Assembly: GCF_004210375.1 (NCBI RefSeq)
Contig: NC_134833.1
Location: 144,824,127 to 144,888,126 of the forward strand
Source of the DNA: Tachypleus tridentatus
Taxonomy: Eukaryota; Arthropoda; Merostomata; Xiphosura; Limulidae
Direction: 5' to 3'
Length of the DNA: 64,000 nucleotides
How positions within the stretch are numbered: the first letter of the stretch is position 1; the number at the start of each line of letters is the position of its first letter. Below are positions 30,965 to 43,021 of the stretch, in pieces. A program made the position numbers and the translations under genes. A model generated the notes under the pieces. It was not told where the DNA came from, did not search any database, and saw only the letters and a list, made by a program, of their open reading frames with translations.

Positions 30965-31460
30965 ATGATAACTGCCACGACTTCTATATTGGAGAAACAA
31001 GTAGAAAAATGTAAACCTGATTCAAAGAACACAAAAAGTCACCTTCACACGTTTTCGAACATTGTAAGTCAAATAAACACAACGTAATTATAAAAAAGAC
31101 ACCCAAATACTAAATAAAGAAACAAACATAAACAAACGCAAAATTAAAGAAGCCTTACTTATACAACAACTCAAGCTCAAAATAAACCAATACAAAGGAA
31201 CACCTTTATACCTATATTAATAAATACAATCAAACATCTAAGCACGCCCTCTACATTCCTACACTAAGTTACACAACCGCCTTCAAACATGTGGTCAGCT
31301 ATTAGTCAGTTACATCTTTCTTTCTTTGTGAACCTGACGATGACCAAAGAAGTTCGAAATGTTGTTCGCTCCTCTTCGTAAAATATTTTCTCAACCCAAA
31401 CGAGCCATTTTTACATATATATTTTTCTCTACAATTGGGTTTTCTCGTCATCACGGAAAA
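30965..31460 (+). mobile_element. Penelope-like element relic: GIY-YIG endonuclease 3' end
   Basis: A frame at 30,965-31,215 reads CHDFYIGETSRKM, a stop, then FKEHKKSPSHVFEHCKSNK. That is the C-terminal GIY-YIG endonuclease signature of Penelope-like retroelements (YIGET followed by an R-x-x-EH helix). There are in-frame stops, so it is dead. Downstream, GACGATGACC and GTTCGAAATGTTG fit the untranslated 3' end of such elements. Confidence 0.72.
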
Positions 31461-31526
31461 CATTTATTTACTGATCTATTTTTGCCACTAATAAAATAGA
31501 AACTTGCTTGCTTTAATGCAAAAATA

Positions 31527-31855
31527 GGAATGGACAGTAATTATTCACACTCAGATCCATTATTGAGACAATACTAGAGGACAATATTTTCACACACAGA
31601 TTTATTGTTAAAACAATACAGGTGGACGATAAGTATTCACACTCAGATCCATTATTGAGACAATATTAGTAGTCGATAAGCTTTTTACATTTTGCTTTAT
31701 CACTGATAAGATAACAGTGGAAGATAAGTATTCCAAATTAAGTCAATTACTGAGTTAACACTAATAGAAAATAAGTTTTCACTCTTAGCTCCGTTACTGA
31801 GACAAAAGATAAGTATTCACACATAGTTTCCTTTCTGACATAATACTGGAGAAAT
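31527..31855 (+). repeat. degenerate tandem repeat, about 55-65-bp unit
   Basis: Phrases such as GATAAGTATTCACACTCAGA with CCATTATTGAGACAATA recur several times with drift. Confidence 0.55.
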
Positions 31856-32232
31856 ACATTTTATTTTGCGTTGAAACTGGGACTATAACCAAGAAAACTA
31901 AGAATGAAATGTTACTACAGACATCGAAAAGTACTTAAGGAATCACATTAGAACTAGTTCTACAAATCTTGAAGCGTAACTTTAAAATATCAAAACTGGA
32001 TTTCCTGGAATATACAGACGAACTCCGGGGTGTAGTACGTGTGAAACGTTCTTTCTGAGTAAGGATATTCTTTATATAAAATTAGTCGAATGGGATAAAA
32101 ATAAAAAGTTTATTGAAAAGTTTTTGGTTAAATAATTTTATCAGTTACTTATTTATAGAAGTGTTCTAACTTAAGGCATGAAAGCCGAGGATACCAGTGG
32201 TTGCATCTCTCTTTGAACCCATAGGAATTACT

Positions 32233-32441
32233 GTTGTTGTTGTTTTAATTGAGCACAAAGCTACACAATGGGCTATCTGTGCTCTGCCCACCACGGGTAT
32301 CGAAACTCAGCTTTAGCATTGTAAGTCCGCAGACATACCGTTGAGCCACTGGGGGGGAAACTTAAACACCCGCGGGTGGGCTCGAACCACCAAGCTTTCG
32401 GTTAATAGCCGAACGCGCTAGGCGATTGTGCCATGGAGGTC
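32233..32441 (-). mobile_element. dimeric SINE: tRNA-Asn-like head plus type-2 tRNA-like monomer, with TSD
   Basis: A 209-bp unit flanked by the perfect 11-bp repeat TAGGAATTACT at 32222-32232 and 32442-32452. Read on the minus strand it starts with a 75-nt tRNA-Asn-like head (32,441-32,367; TTCGG/CCGAA anticodon stem, loop CTATTAA, T arm GGTGGTTCGAGCCCACC). A second tRNA-like monomer (CAACGGTATGTCTGCGGA) follows, then a tail with AGATAGCCCATTGTGTAGCT and an AAC repeat. The anticodon position reads ATT rather than GTT, so it is not a working tRNA gene. Confidence 0.9.
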
Positions 32442-32452
32442 TAGGAATTACT

Positions 32453-35002
32453 ACCAATATAAAATATTTTATTCTCAAACGCAGACACTTTTAGAGCACA
32501 GCAGGCGTTCTGCTGTATCGAAACAGTGAATTCATTACTTTGAAGGTGTAGAAACTTTAGTTTGCGCCTATAAACAAACTCCGCTAAACAGAGAGAAACC
32601 TGGAGACTTGATTAGGCCTTACACATCCTGCAGCCCATTTCGTCTGCGATTCCTAGTAGACTACTCTTCTTTTCTAGAACAGTATACACCAAGCTCGAGC
32701 TCTTTATACGATACTTACACTCGTTTAAGTATATTTTATCTGTAGTTTGCTAGTCTCTGGTGTTCAACAGACCAAAGATAAGGTCGTTAAAAGATTCACT
32801 GAGCTCATTTCGGTCTACAATCGTGGACTTATTTGATATGTAGATCAAATAAAGGACAAAAATGTTCTGGAATGCTCTCAGTGATCAACCGTCACGTGCT
32901 GTAGTGCTATATAATGTTCAAAAATCGATAACTAGCGACTACTTTTATGCTTGTATATGTATATTGTAAATGTTATTTAAGAAGTTTAAATTTGTGCTAA
33001 ATTTAAAATTTTTCTTTGTTCTTTGTAACAAACAAAGGTTTTTTATTTGATATTTCTTTATCTAAATACGAAATTAATGTTATCATATATCGCTGGTAGT
33101 TTTGTTGTTAACTTTGTTTCAACTGAACTCTTGTTAGGCTTACAACTGGGAATAATTCAAGTAAGCACACATTCTCTAGTCTAGGTAGCCTTATTATTTG
33201 ACAGATAAAGCAGTAACAGAATATTTATATATATTTTTAGTCAGTGTGTGAAAGTACATCTTATTAAAATGAAACAGATTTTAATGGTGGTCATTAAAGT
33301 AGAAGGAATGAGCTTTTTAAGTAATTTATTTTCGTGTCATAAAATGAACAAGCAAAGAGCATTAAATAAACTTTATACAGATTCGAGCTATTTAGCCACA
33401 GGCGACATACTTAGCACAAGAATGGTTTTATTCACAGCTAATCTCATGCAGTATATTCATGGATAGGCATGAAGGCATATTTCACAGCCCTTTTCGAGGA
33501 AGGATACCCATATAACGTGATTGTTAAGTGACTTAGGATCAAGAACATAATATTTTGAAGAATAATATGGGAAAACCTCAAACCAGACAAAAGCAGTGTT
33601 TTCAATGGTATAATGAAAGCAACGGTTGTGAAAGAGAACCCTCAGACCCCTCCTAAAAAAGACAATATGATAAAACTGGACATATCTCTTTGTGGTTAAC
33701 AATAAAATAAGCACAGATTAGGAGCTAATGAATACTTATAAGCTTTTGTATCTTCTGTTTCCGTGATAAATGAAGAAGGATAAACGAGAATCACAATAAT
33801 TTAATTCAACACTTTTTATTTAAACTTCCACCAATGCAACTCCAATAGATGTCTGTACCAGTGAAATCCTTAAGCGTGGTATAAATTCCACGAAAAGCAT
33901 ATCAATGTATGTAATCAAAGATTGACCTCACTGTCTTTTGTAGAAACCCCTTGCACTGGAAATTACAATGTCAAACAATAATATGTAATCAGTGATCATT
34001 AGACTGAGGACGGGACCTAAAATATCGTTCTTATAAATTGTGATCATGTTTTGTACACATAAAATATTATTATTGTGATGTTTACAACTAACCACTGTCT
34101 CCTATTTTATGATACATTGAGAGTGTCTTTTCTACATTTTTTTTGTAAGTAACCACATAGTGTAAAAGGCTTCCCAAAGAATATTTGAACGAATAGAAAG
34201 GGTATTTGCTGAAACAAACGAAACATTTGGTTTTTATATCCTCATGAATGCAACTTCATCGTCCATACTACACAACCTTCATATAATCCTCGAGAGAAAT
34301 TAAAATCAGTGCCTTCCGCCACCTTTATGAGCACTACTTTGGCTCCGACCATCCATTAAAAATCACGAACATGTGAGTAACTTCACTCCACTAGAAGCTA
34401 ATAACTTCCTTATCGCGCGACTGACCATTTCGTTTTGAATAAGATACTTAGTTTCTCTCGAACTGTAGTTGGGCTTATTAGTTTAATATTTTGATCATAA
34501 AAGATACATTTCTTTAAAGGTCTAATAAAAATAAAATATTATATTAAATATCTTTTTTGACTTATATATATCAGTGTTTCCTTGCACTCCTGTATTTCTC
34601 TAATATTACACAAATTCCTCATGTTTATAATTATGTTTTATGGTTCTATAATTTTAACCGTAATTTTTAGATTTTCAGGAGTCGATGTAAATTATTATTT
34701 TCCAAGGAAATACTTTCGTAAAACTGTTCTGAAATTAGCCTTGTTTCTCATTTTTTAAAATAACAATCAATAGATGTTAAACTACATATGATTTGTAAAT
34801 TGTAAATTACAGCCTAGTATAAATATTCGGTGTTACGACATTGGCAGCATTTACCCCAACGTTATCCTAACAAAAAATGTGCACATTTGAATAATATCGT
34901 TCTTCTATTCGCTTTTGAGTACAAATGTGTTAAACGTTATCATAAGTGTTGGAGTATATAACAATGTGTCATACATTGTATCTTTGTACTCGTATAATTT
35001 TT
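32453..35002. other. intergenic, no feature recognised
   Basis: 2.5 kb of AT-rich sequence. A short open frame at 33,248-33,466 has no recognisable domain. Confidence 0.5.
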
Positions 35003-35012
35003 CAAACAATGT

Positions 35013-35204
35013 ATGGCAAAGCCACATCAGGCTATCTGCTGAGCCCATCGAGGGGAATCAAACCCCTGATTTTAGCCTTGTAAATCCGTAGACATACCGC
35101 TGTACTAGCGGGGGCCAAAACATTACACACGCCTAAACAGGGACTCGAATCCTGGATCGTTACCTTAAAAGCTTAACGCTCTTTCGAGCAAGCTAGTTAG
35201 ACGC
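35013..35204 (-). mobile_element. dimeric SINE: tRNA-Lys-like head plus type-2 monomer, with TSD
   Basis: A 192-bp unit flanked by CAAACAATGT at 35003-35012 and 35205-35214. On the minus strand a tRNA-Lys-like head (loop CTTTTAA, T arm TCCAGGATTCGAGTCCCTG) is joined through a short linker to the type-2 monomer (CCGCTAGTACAGCGGTATG, B box GGGTTTGATTCCCC). The tail has AGATAGCC and TGTGGCTTTGCC. The head differs from the neighbouring dimer while the rest is homologous. Confidence 0.88.
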
Positions 35205-35385
35205 CAAACAATGTGCTTGAACAGTTTAACAACGTTATGAAATGCCATATTAGACAGGATAACTAAATAATACATTGCATTATAAAAAGTAGTTTACTAA
35301 ACAATGTACTTCAGATATTTATTAAAATATATTCAACATCATATGACTGAATGTAATTAAATACCGCATTAAAATGTACTTAAAA

Positions 35386-35580
35386 TACAGTCAGACTTCT
35401 TGTAAGCTCAATGTGTGTGTGAAATAGTCAGACTTCTTGTAAGCTCAATGTGTGTGTGAAATACAGTCAGACTTCTTGTAAGCTCAATGTGTGTTTGAAA
35501 TACAGTCAGACTTTTTGTAAGCTCAATGTGTGTGTGAAATACAGTCAGACTTCTTGTAAGCTCAATGTGTGTGTGTGTGT
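35386..35580 (+). repeat. 39-bp minisatellite, 5 copies
   Basis: GTCAGACTTCTTGTAAGCTC recurs at 35390, 35427, 35466, 35505 and 35544. Each unit ends in a GT run, which expands to a TG microsatellite in the last copy. Confidence 0.93.
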
Positions 35581-36150
35581 GTTTCTCTCTTCATGTCCTT
35601 GTTTTATTTACACTAGTTTCTAACAGTTCTTCACTGGAAAGTTGTTTACATCAGATGGACTTGTAGTTTGCTATAGACTCCCAGTTACTTCCTCTTCTGT
35701 CAAATGTGAAAATAACTCTTGGTATTTCCCTATATATATGTTTAAAATTTTTTTGCTTCGACTTTCTCTGTCTCCACATCTATTTTATATCTTGTGTTTT
35801 TCTTTTCGTATTTCTTCATCTTAAACACTATTAATCGCGATACTTGATGTACTAAAACGATTTAACGAAGATGTAGGTGACATTCATTTTAACAACTGTT
35901 CTATAAAAATCGTTCATACGAACCATTTACTTTAGGTACTAGAACGGATAGTGTTTCTGAGGGAATTCATTGAATGTTTCTTGTCAGGCTTTTCTGTTGC
36001 TAACTCAGTTACGTAAGTGAATGTTGCAGTTGTTTCACCTGCAACTTCTCTATAGTTAAAGAACTGAACATGAAAAAACGGCCTTATTTTTTGAAATACC
36101 ACAACCCTCAAACTATCTAGGACTAAAAGTACAAATATTTAATTTTCGAA
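35581..36150. other. intergenic, no feature seen
   Basis: AT-rich. A short open frame at 35,642-35,824 has no coding signature. Confidence 0.45.
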
Positions 36151-36306
36151 AATGATGAGTTCATAAGTCTAACACGAACAAAGGCGGGTCAACTAGATTG
36201 CAAATGATGAGTTCATAAGTCTAACACGGACAAAGGCGGGTCAACTAGATTGCAAATGATGAGTTCATAAGTCTAACACGAACAAAGGCGGGTCAACTAG
36301 ATTGCA
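36151..36306 (+). repeat. 52-bp tandem repeat, 3 near-identical copies
   Basis: AATGATGAGTTCATAAGTCT plus 32 bases occurs three times, with a single substitution between copies. Confidence 0.95.
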
Positions 36307-36937
36307 AAGCATGTTGAGAGGATGTCAACATTTGAGTAGCCTTCAAAATGATCATTCACAGGTGTCAAATTTAAGCTACCATGTTACAAAAGCTGTAAAT
36401 ATGGATTAAAAGACGTTAAAATATGTAATATGTAGGATACAGCAAAGGTCAAAATTCCACAAATGTTCGTAATAATCAATGTGTAGATAGGTACAGCTGT
36501 GGATTCGCACTCTTTTAAAATATGCGTGATAATGTATTTGGAAACTTTCTTCTACGAAATTACCATAAAATAAACTTAAAAATTAGAACTTCTTACTGTC
36601 ACAAAAAAGAACGTTATCGTTTGATAAAGAAGTAACATTTCGTCAGTTTTAAGTTGTTTATTTTAATAAAAGCCAGAAGATGACAACGATTTTAAAGTCT
36701 CTTTACTTAGCTCTTTGTTATTTTTTAAATACGTTTGTCTGGGTTCTCGATTCCCATATTATTTTTTTCTTTACCATGGTGAGATAATAACTTATTTATC
36801 CGATGTGCTGCTGAATTGCTAAATCCATTACTATAGGGTTTTCATTAACATTTGGAGATTACGACAAAATGATCAAGTTTTATTATAGACACAAAACCTG
36901 TGTTTAGTAAAGAGAAGAAACCTTCAAGAACTTTTAT
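36307..36937. other. intergenic, no feature seen
   Basis: AT-rich, nothing recognised. Confidence 0.45.
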
Positions 36938-37160
36938 TTGTTTGTTTTTAACATCAGGGCTATCTGCGAAGGCTATCTGCGCTAGCTGTCCCTAATTTAG
37001 TAGTGTAAGACTATTGGAAGGGCAACTAGTCATCACCACCAACCGACAACTCTTGGGCTAATCTTTTACCAATGAATAGAAGGATTGACCATCATTATAT
37101 AACGCCCCCACGGTTGAAAGGGCGGGCATGTTTGGTGTGACGGGGATTCGAACTCGCCTT
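36938..37160 (-). mobile_element. tRNA-Thr-like SINE, reverse, head-truncated
   Basis: Tail and body blocks (GGCTATCTGCGCTAGCTGTC, CCACGGTTGAAAGGGCGGGC) are clear. It stops shortly after GGGGATTCGAACTCGCC, so most of the tRNA head is lost. Confidence 0.85.
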
Positions 37161-38075
37161 CAAGAGATAGACATCTTACTGAACACAAGCCAAGCCTCAG
37201 CCGAACAGATATTACAATATTAAGTAATATAAAGGAGATCTCATGTATCGTGTTCCTATGCAAACTGAATACGTAAATTGTTATTTCTGAAAACAGCACC
37301 AAATCAAAACAGTATTCGAAAGATCGTAAGTAGGCACTAAACTACTTGAAGATCCAGTAGGAGGGAAAAACATCATTTGCAGCATCGTCAGTGAATATGA
37401 AGTAAAATGCACTGAAAAAATAAAGAGACAAAAAGTTAGAATTCAATAAATAAACAAAACTTGGAAATGTCGCCCATCATGTCGGGGAAAAAAAAGAACA
37501 TTTGATAAATTGGAATAGTGTTAAAAGGATATTGCATTCTAAAAATACAAACAAAATATCCTTACTACCTCACCTAAATGATAATATCCCAGCATAAAAT
37601 ATTATAGATGCCTGTTTAGAAGACAGACAAACAGTAATTTAATTCACGTTTTAATTGGGAACACTCCTGTTGAGTAGATACTGACTTCCCAGTAATTACG
37701 CTCACAAAAATCAGCCTTCTCAGAACTCACCTGAAACCGTATTAACAACCAAAAGAATTAGACAGAAACTAGTTTTCTAAGATCCTGTAAGTGAAAGTAA
37801 AAAAAAAGAATAGGTTATAACTAGTCATCCACACTACACTTTCTAGAACTAAGTATTGACGAAGCCTAACACCCAATATAATACTTATAATTAATATCAT
37901 CAATTCTCGTGAACAACAAGTTTGCGTGTGAACTTGATTTAGCACGTGAATTGTATTTACTATCAGTTTTATTTAACTCACATTTTACGGATAGAATTAA
38001 TAACACAACAGTATTTCTAACGTTTCACTACTGATTATTTATTAATTGGTAACAAACATTAACTATACATTTATG
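37161..38075. other. intergenic, no feature seen
   Basis: AT-rich, nothing recognised. Confidence 0.45.
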
Positions 38076-38245
38076 TGTAGTGATAACATAGATAACAACC
38101 CATGTGTTAATATGTGATAATATAGATAACAACCAATGTGTTAATATGTGATAATATAGATAACAACTCATGTGTTAATATGTGATAATACAGATAACAA
38201 CCCATGTGTTAATATGTGATAATATAGATAACAACCCATGGCAGT
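38076..38245 (+). repeat. 34-bp minisatellite, 5 copies
   Basis: TGATAATATAGATAACAACC recurs at 38081, 38115, 38149, 38183 and 38217. Confidence 0.93.
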
Positions 38246-38933
38246 GATAGGGCACAAAATCTCTGGCTCCTCCGATAACTAAATGATAAGGTTAAGAGCT
38301 TATACCTCTAAAATTCAGGGTTCGATTAAAAAACCAAAAGGAAATGGCAAACACATATAATTGCGATACCAAGTATTTTATAAATAACATTTGATGACCT
38401 CTCATTCTATTTCAATTCGTTTTTGTAACTTGTAATAGTTCATAGCTTTAATGGTTGCTTTGAAAAATATCTGATTCCATGAATGACAATTAAAGGCCTT
38501 TTGTTGACCTTTACTGGTAATGCTTATACAGCTATTATTTTATAAACTACAATATAGAATGTATTTTGTTATACCATTGGTAAAGGTATCCATCCTGTAT
38601 GTGGGACTTGTTCCTTTTGTTGTAGGCTCGGAGCTTATGTTTCACCTATAACGCTGTGTAGCAAAATATTTTTACTTTTCTTGTTCCTGGGCAGAAAGTG
38701 TTATTTTTCAATTGCTTATGCCTAAAGTAAATGGAAAAGACCTGTTGTTCTCTTCAAACTTTGCTTTTGTGACCTGGGTAATGAAATTTTCAAATTTACC
38801 CCTTTTCCAGAACATTTCAGGTCGATTCAGTGCTAAGTTGCTAATAGAGAATTTCTTCGAACTTTAAAGAATTTTTAAATACTTTCTGGAATGTTGTAGA
38901 ACTTACAAGAATTTTCAAGAACTTTCCATAGTA

Positions 38934-38943
38934 ATATATATAC
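38934..38943 (+). promoter_or_regulatory. possible TATA box of the transposon gene
   Basis: AATATATATACAGGGGCTCA lies about 80 bp upstream of the candidate ATG at 39,019. Positional inference only. Confidence 0.35.
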
Positions 38944-39018
38944 AGGGGCTCACCACTCACTACATCAGTTTAGTTCTAGCTGCCTAAGCTGCCACAGATC
39001 TACCTGATTTTATCAGAG

Positions 39019-40854
39019 ATGGCATCAAGAAGCTGTAAGCATTCTCCATACGCATTCTACTAAGTATGTGGCCAACTTATCAAGACAAGAGCGAAAAAGT
39101 ACTTATGACAGTGTTTGCTAAAATGTGTGAAGCCTACAAGACATATTTCGGCATGCCTGTCAGGGATCAAGACAAACCCTAAGCACCTCGTTTTACCTGC
39201 GAGCACTGCAAAAAAACACTAGAAGGTAAGACGGACAATATTTGCCTGCTTGAATAGTAAAATTTATATTTTATAAATTTTGGACATTTTAAAATTTATA
39301 TATATTTTAATTTATGTTTTTAATTTCCAATAATATAGAAAAAATATCACATATAAAATATTTTGCAAGAAACTCTTACACATTAGTTGTGGATGAAATA
39401 AATTTATTCTTTATAATAACAATTTTATTTTTCTCTTTTGCAAGATGGTACAGAGGAAAAAAGAGAGCCATGAAGTTCGTTATTCCAAGAACTTGGTGTG
39501 AACCCACTGATCACTCAAGCAATTGCTACTTCTGCATGGTCCACATTAAGGACTTGCAAGAATGCATCTGCTATCATGTATTCGAGCCTTCCATCATCCA
39601 TCGCGCCAGTGCCACACTGTTCTGAGCTCCCTGTACACACTCTGCCAAAGAGAAAGCAGCCATTCTCAGAAGAGAGCAGCAAATCAGAAGAGGAGGTAGA
39701 CGTTGAAGATCCAGATTACAATTTCAGAGGTGCAGCTGGTGAGCGAAACCCATAGTACCCCAACCGAAGAGACCTCAATGACTTGATTAGATATCTTATT
39801 CTAACAAAGTCGAACGCCGAGCTTTTGACATCCAGACCCAAGGAGTGGAATTTTTTAGATGAAAGTGTGTAAGTCGCAAGTCAGAGGAAGCGTCACCGAC
39901 ATTTTTCAAGCTTCCTCACTCGTCAAAATGGGCTCTAATTCTATTACAATGTATCTCATCTGTGCGAGGCAATTGGAATTGCCTGTAACCCGAACGAGTG
40001 GCGCCTCTTCATTGATAGCTCATTTAGAAGCCTCAAAGCTGTGCTGCTTCATAACGGAAATAAGTATCCGTTTGTTCCCCTGGTTCATTCGATGCACCTC
40101 AACGAGGAATACAACCGCGTCAAGACCTTGCTAGAAGTCTTGAAGTATGATGAATATGGCTGGGAGATTATTGGAGACTTCAGAATGGTAGCATTCCTGA
40201 TGGGACATCGCAGCGCACTACAACAGGAAGTACTGGCTACAACTGACCGAGTTCTCTGTGGGTAGGCACAATGTCAAGTGTGAATCACTAGTGGACCTTG
40301 AGAATGTGTTATACCCACCATTACACATAAAATTGGGTCTTATGAAACAATTTGCCACAGCCCTTGATGAGGAGTCTGCAATCTTGAAGTACCTTCGAGA
40401 CTCCTTCCCTAAGTTGTCTGAAGCAAAGATCAAAGCTGGTGTCTTCGTTAGACCACAAATAAAGAAGATCCTGGAGTGCATAGAATTCCCCAAGAAGCTC
40501 AGTATGAAGGGAAGAAAAGCTTGGGGCAGCTTTGTCACAGTGGTTTGGGGCTTCTTGGGCAATCACAAGGCCCAAAATTATGTGAAACTGGTTGGGGCTC
40601 TGATGAAGAACTACGGCAAAATGGGCTGCAGGATTTCCCTGAAAATTTATATCCTTGACGCTCGTCTTGATAAATTCAAGGAGAATATGGACGCATACTC
40701 AGAGAAGCAAGGCGAGCGCTTCCACCAACATATACTTTGAACGTCGCTACGAAAGAGCGTATGACAAAAACGTGATGGGAGACTATATTTGGAGACTGAT
40801 ACGTGAAAGTGATTTACATTACAGTCGCAAGTCTCAAAAAACTACTAACTTCTA
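39019..40854 (+). pseudogene. broken transposon-encoded protein (putative DDE-type transposase)
   Basis: Pieces in several frames read as one protein: start MASRSCKHS, Cys-rich N-terminus (CEHCKK, SNCYFCM), acidic PDYNFRGAAGERNP, then SLKAVLLHNGNKYPFVPL, WEIIGDFRMVAFLMG, PPLHIKLGLMKQF, GERFHQ and MGDYIWRLIRESDL. I recall a family with these motifs in many arthropod genomes, usually uncharacterised. GT...AG-like boundaries at about 39,226 and 39,444 suggest an intron. Stops near 39,061 and 39,179, several frameshifts and an internal deletion near 40,203 break it. Asp residues in FIDSS-like and GDF contexts would suit an RNase-H/DDE fold, but that is inference. Confidence 0.68.
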
Positions 40855-41319
40855 AACATTTTTGTTCATTTTTGTATAATTTTAGTATAAATACATGTAA
40901 ATCTTGATTCATATGTTGTTTTATTCAGACCTTATGTAAATGAAAATGTGCAAATTTGCCTGTTTTTACATAGAAAATAAGTTAATTTCTAAATTTCATT
41001 ATCCATGTCACAAAAGCAAAGTTTAAGGGAATAATGGCCATTTTCTGTACTTTTGCAACATAAGCAATTAAAAAATAACACATACTATCCAGGAACAAAA
41101 TGTGTGTTACATGGTGTAATTCCAGTTGATCAAACATTATCCAACTTGCTATATATTTTGCTTGAAATAGCAAAACATATTGTTTCTACATAAAACGAAG
41201 TCCAGTCTTTCAGAGCTGTTTCTAAACATATACAAAAATAATTATAAAAATGTGCTTTAAATCTAAAGTGGCGCTTGTATTTGTACCAGGTAACTAATTC
41301 ATAAAAACACACAGAAAAG

Positions 41320-41660
41320 AAATGTGACTGTCATAGCTCCAAGAGAGAAAAACCTAGAAACCTAAAATTTTACACCCCAATTAAGTGGACCCTGAGTGTG
41401 TGCACCTGGGTATTACTACTTATCTTATTCACGTACGTGCGCGTATGTGCATTCTTTTAACGAGGCAAACTAATGAAGAGCCACATAGGAAATAAGTGGA
41501 TTTTTCCTCTTGAAGCCATGGTGGTCACGTTACTTTCTACATGGTTTTTTCATAAAAACATCTGCATGGTCATGCGCATATGCACGTAAACAACACCCAA
41601 ATACAAATTCTCAGGGTCCACTTTTTTTCCTTTTGGAGCTGTAACATATACACAGAAACA
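41320..41660 (+). repeat. dispersed repeat, copy A
   Basis: Shares with copy C (43,590-43,810) the order CATAGC, GAGACCTGAAA-like, GGGTATTA. It shares with the reverse complement of copy B (42,700-42,970) AACCTAGAAACCT and TAAGTGGAC. About two-thirds identity by eye. Confidence 0.5.
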
Positions 41661-41780
41661 CTTTTACTTTTATAGACTAGGCAAGTATTACCACCCCATA
41701 GTTGACCCTGTAGTATATCAGTTAAATTATCATCGTCTAATATATAAAAAAGTCAGTGAATTTTGATAAAAAATACAGTT

Positions 41781-41909
41781 CAACAACGGCTTTTATATTA
41801 TGTTGCTTAGCAACAAAAATATAACCTAATATTATTGTCAGTTTCGGTACATAGACAATATTAGGTTATGTTTTTGTCACTAAATAAATGACATAAAAGC
41901 CATTGTTGG
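41781..41909 (+). repeat. hairpin-forming inverted repeat, MITE-like
   Basis: The left arm from CAACAACGGCTTTTATATTA to ATATTATTGTC pairs imperfectly with the right arm from GACAATATTAGGTTATG to AAAAGCCATTGTTG. The arms are about 55-60 nt around a loop of about 14 nt centred near 41,845. Confidence 0.72.
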
Positions 41910-42277
41910 AAAGCATTGTTACTACAATAAAACGAAATATATAAACGAGAAAACTGGAAAAATATTTGTTAGTTTCTTAAGTTCCGTCTCTATTAATTAA
42001 AGAGGTTTGTTTTTATTAAAAACGTTAGTAATATAACAGAAGATACCTAATACAGAAATGATTTAAGTTAAAAATTCGATGGCTATTTTTACTTTCATGA
42101 CAAGTTTTGTGCACTTGGCTCTAGGCTAAGTTATTTCAGACCATAATTTTAGTTTAAGCTTATTTATTAATTTATTTAAATCATACAAACATTCACTACA
42201 CTTCTAAGGTTTCACGGAAACCCTTTTCACGGCCTCCATGCATCCACTTTTAAAATCTTAATCTACAAATCGTACCT

Positions 42278-42554
42278 TTGTTTGTTTTAGGAATTTCGCA
42301 CAAAGCTACTCGAGGGCTATCTGTGCTAGCCGTCCCTAATTTAGCAGTGTAAGACTAGAGGGAAGGCAGCTAGTCATCACCACCCACCGCCAACTCTTGG
42401 GCTATTCTTTTACCAACGAATAATGGGATTGACCGTCACATTATAACGCCCCCACGGCTGAAAGGGCGAACATGTTTGGCGCGACGGGGATGCGAACCCG
42501 CAACCCTCGGATTACAACTCGCACGCCTTAACACGCTTGGCCATGCCGGGCCTT
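42278..42554 (-). mobile_element. tRNA-Thr-like SINE, reverse, with target-site duplication
   Basis: Flanked by AAATCGTACCT at 42267-42277 and 42555-42565 (11 bp). All family blocks are intact. Confidence 0.93.
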
Positions 42555-42699
42555 AAATCGTACCTAGACTGAGAACAATATTTGATATACTTTTGTTGCT
42601 AAACAACACCACATAAAATAAATTAGAGGCTATTAATATAACTGATATACTAGAAGTTGTACTTCAGGCTGTAGTATTTGCCTCGTCACTTTTGACTGC

Positions 42700-42970
42700 C
42701 TATAACTTACTCTATAATAATAAAGGGGCATATCTGTCTGTTACTTCCATTTGTAATGTAAGGAACAATTCTTTTCTATGTGATTTTTCACTAGCTTGCC
42801 TCATTAGAAAAATATACATGTGCGCGCACGTGGATAGATAAGTAATGAAATCTAGGTTCACACCCTGAAAGTCCACTTATTATGGGCACAAAATATCAGG
42901 TTTCTAGGTTCTTTCCCTTTTGAAGCAATGATGTTCATATAAACACACACATGATATAGGTTATTTATAA
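42700..42970 (-). repeat. dispersed repeat, copy B (inverted relative to copy A)
   Basis: The reverse complement contains AACCTAGAAACCTGATATTT and TAAGTGGACTTTCAGGGTG, matching copy A at 41,320-41,660. Confidence 0.5.
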
Positions 42971-43021
42971 AAGTCAAAATATATTTGTCCAGATAGAATA
43001 CTTCGATTACTGTCTGTCCAT

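Larger units (their letters stand above)
38650..41120 (+). mobile_element. DNA transposon relic with long inverted arms
   Basis: The left arm (about 38,683-38,815) and the reverse complement of the right arm (about 40,955-41,100) match over more than 120 bp. Shared blocks are GTTCCTGG, GTGTTATTTTT, AATTGCTTATG, AAACTTTGCTTTTGTGAC and TAATGAAATTT, all in the same order. The arms enclose one broken coding region (39,019-40,854). A coding region inside long inverted repeats is the plan of a cut-and-paste DNA transposon. Exact termini and target-site duplication were not resolved. Confidence 0.7.

Noticed and set aside
32367..32441. tRNA-Asn gene on the minus strand
   Set aside because: The anticodon position reads ATT instead of GTT, the acceptor stem is mismatched, and the segment lies within a SINE bounded by TSDs.
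33248..33714. Short ORFs of 72 and 85 codons
   Set aside because: AT-rich, no domain, no neighbours in frame, no splice structure.
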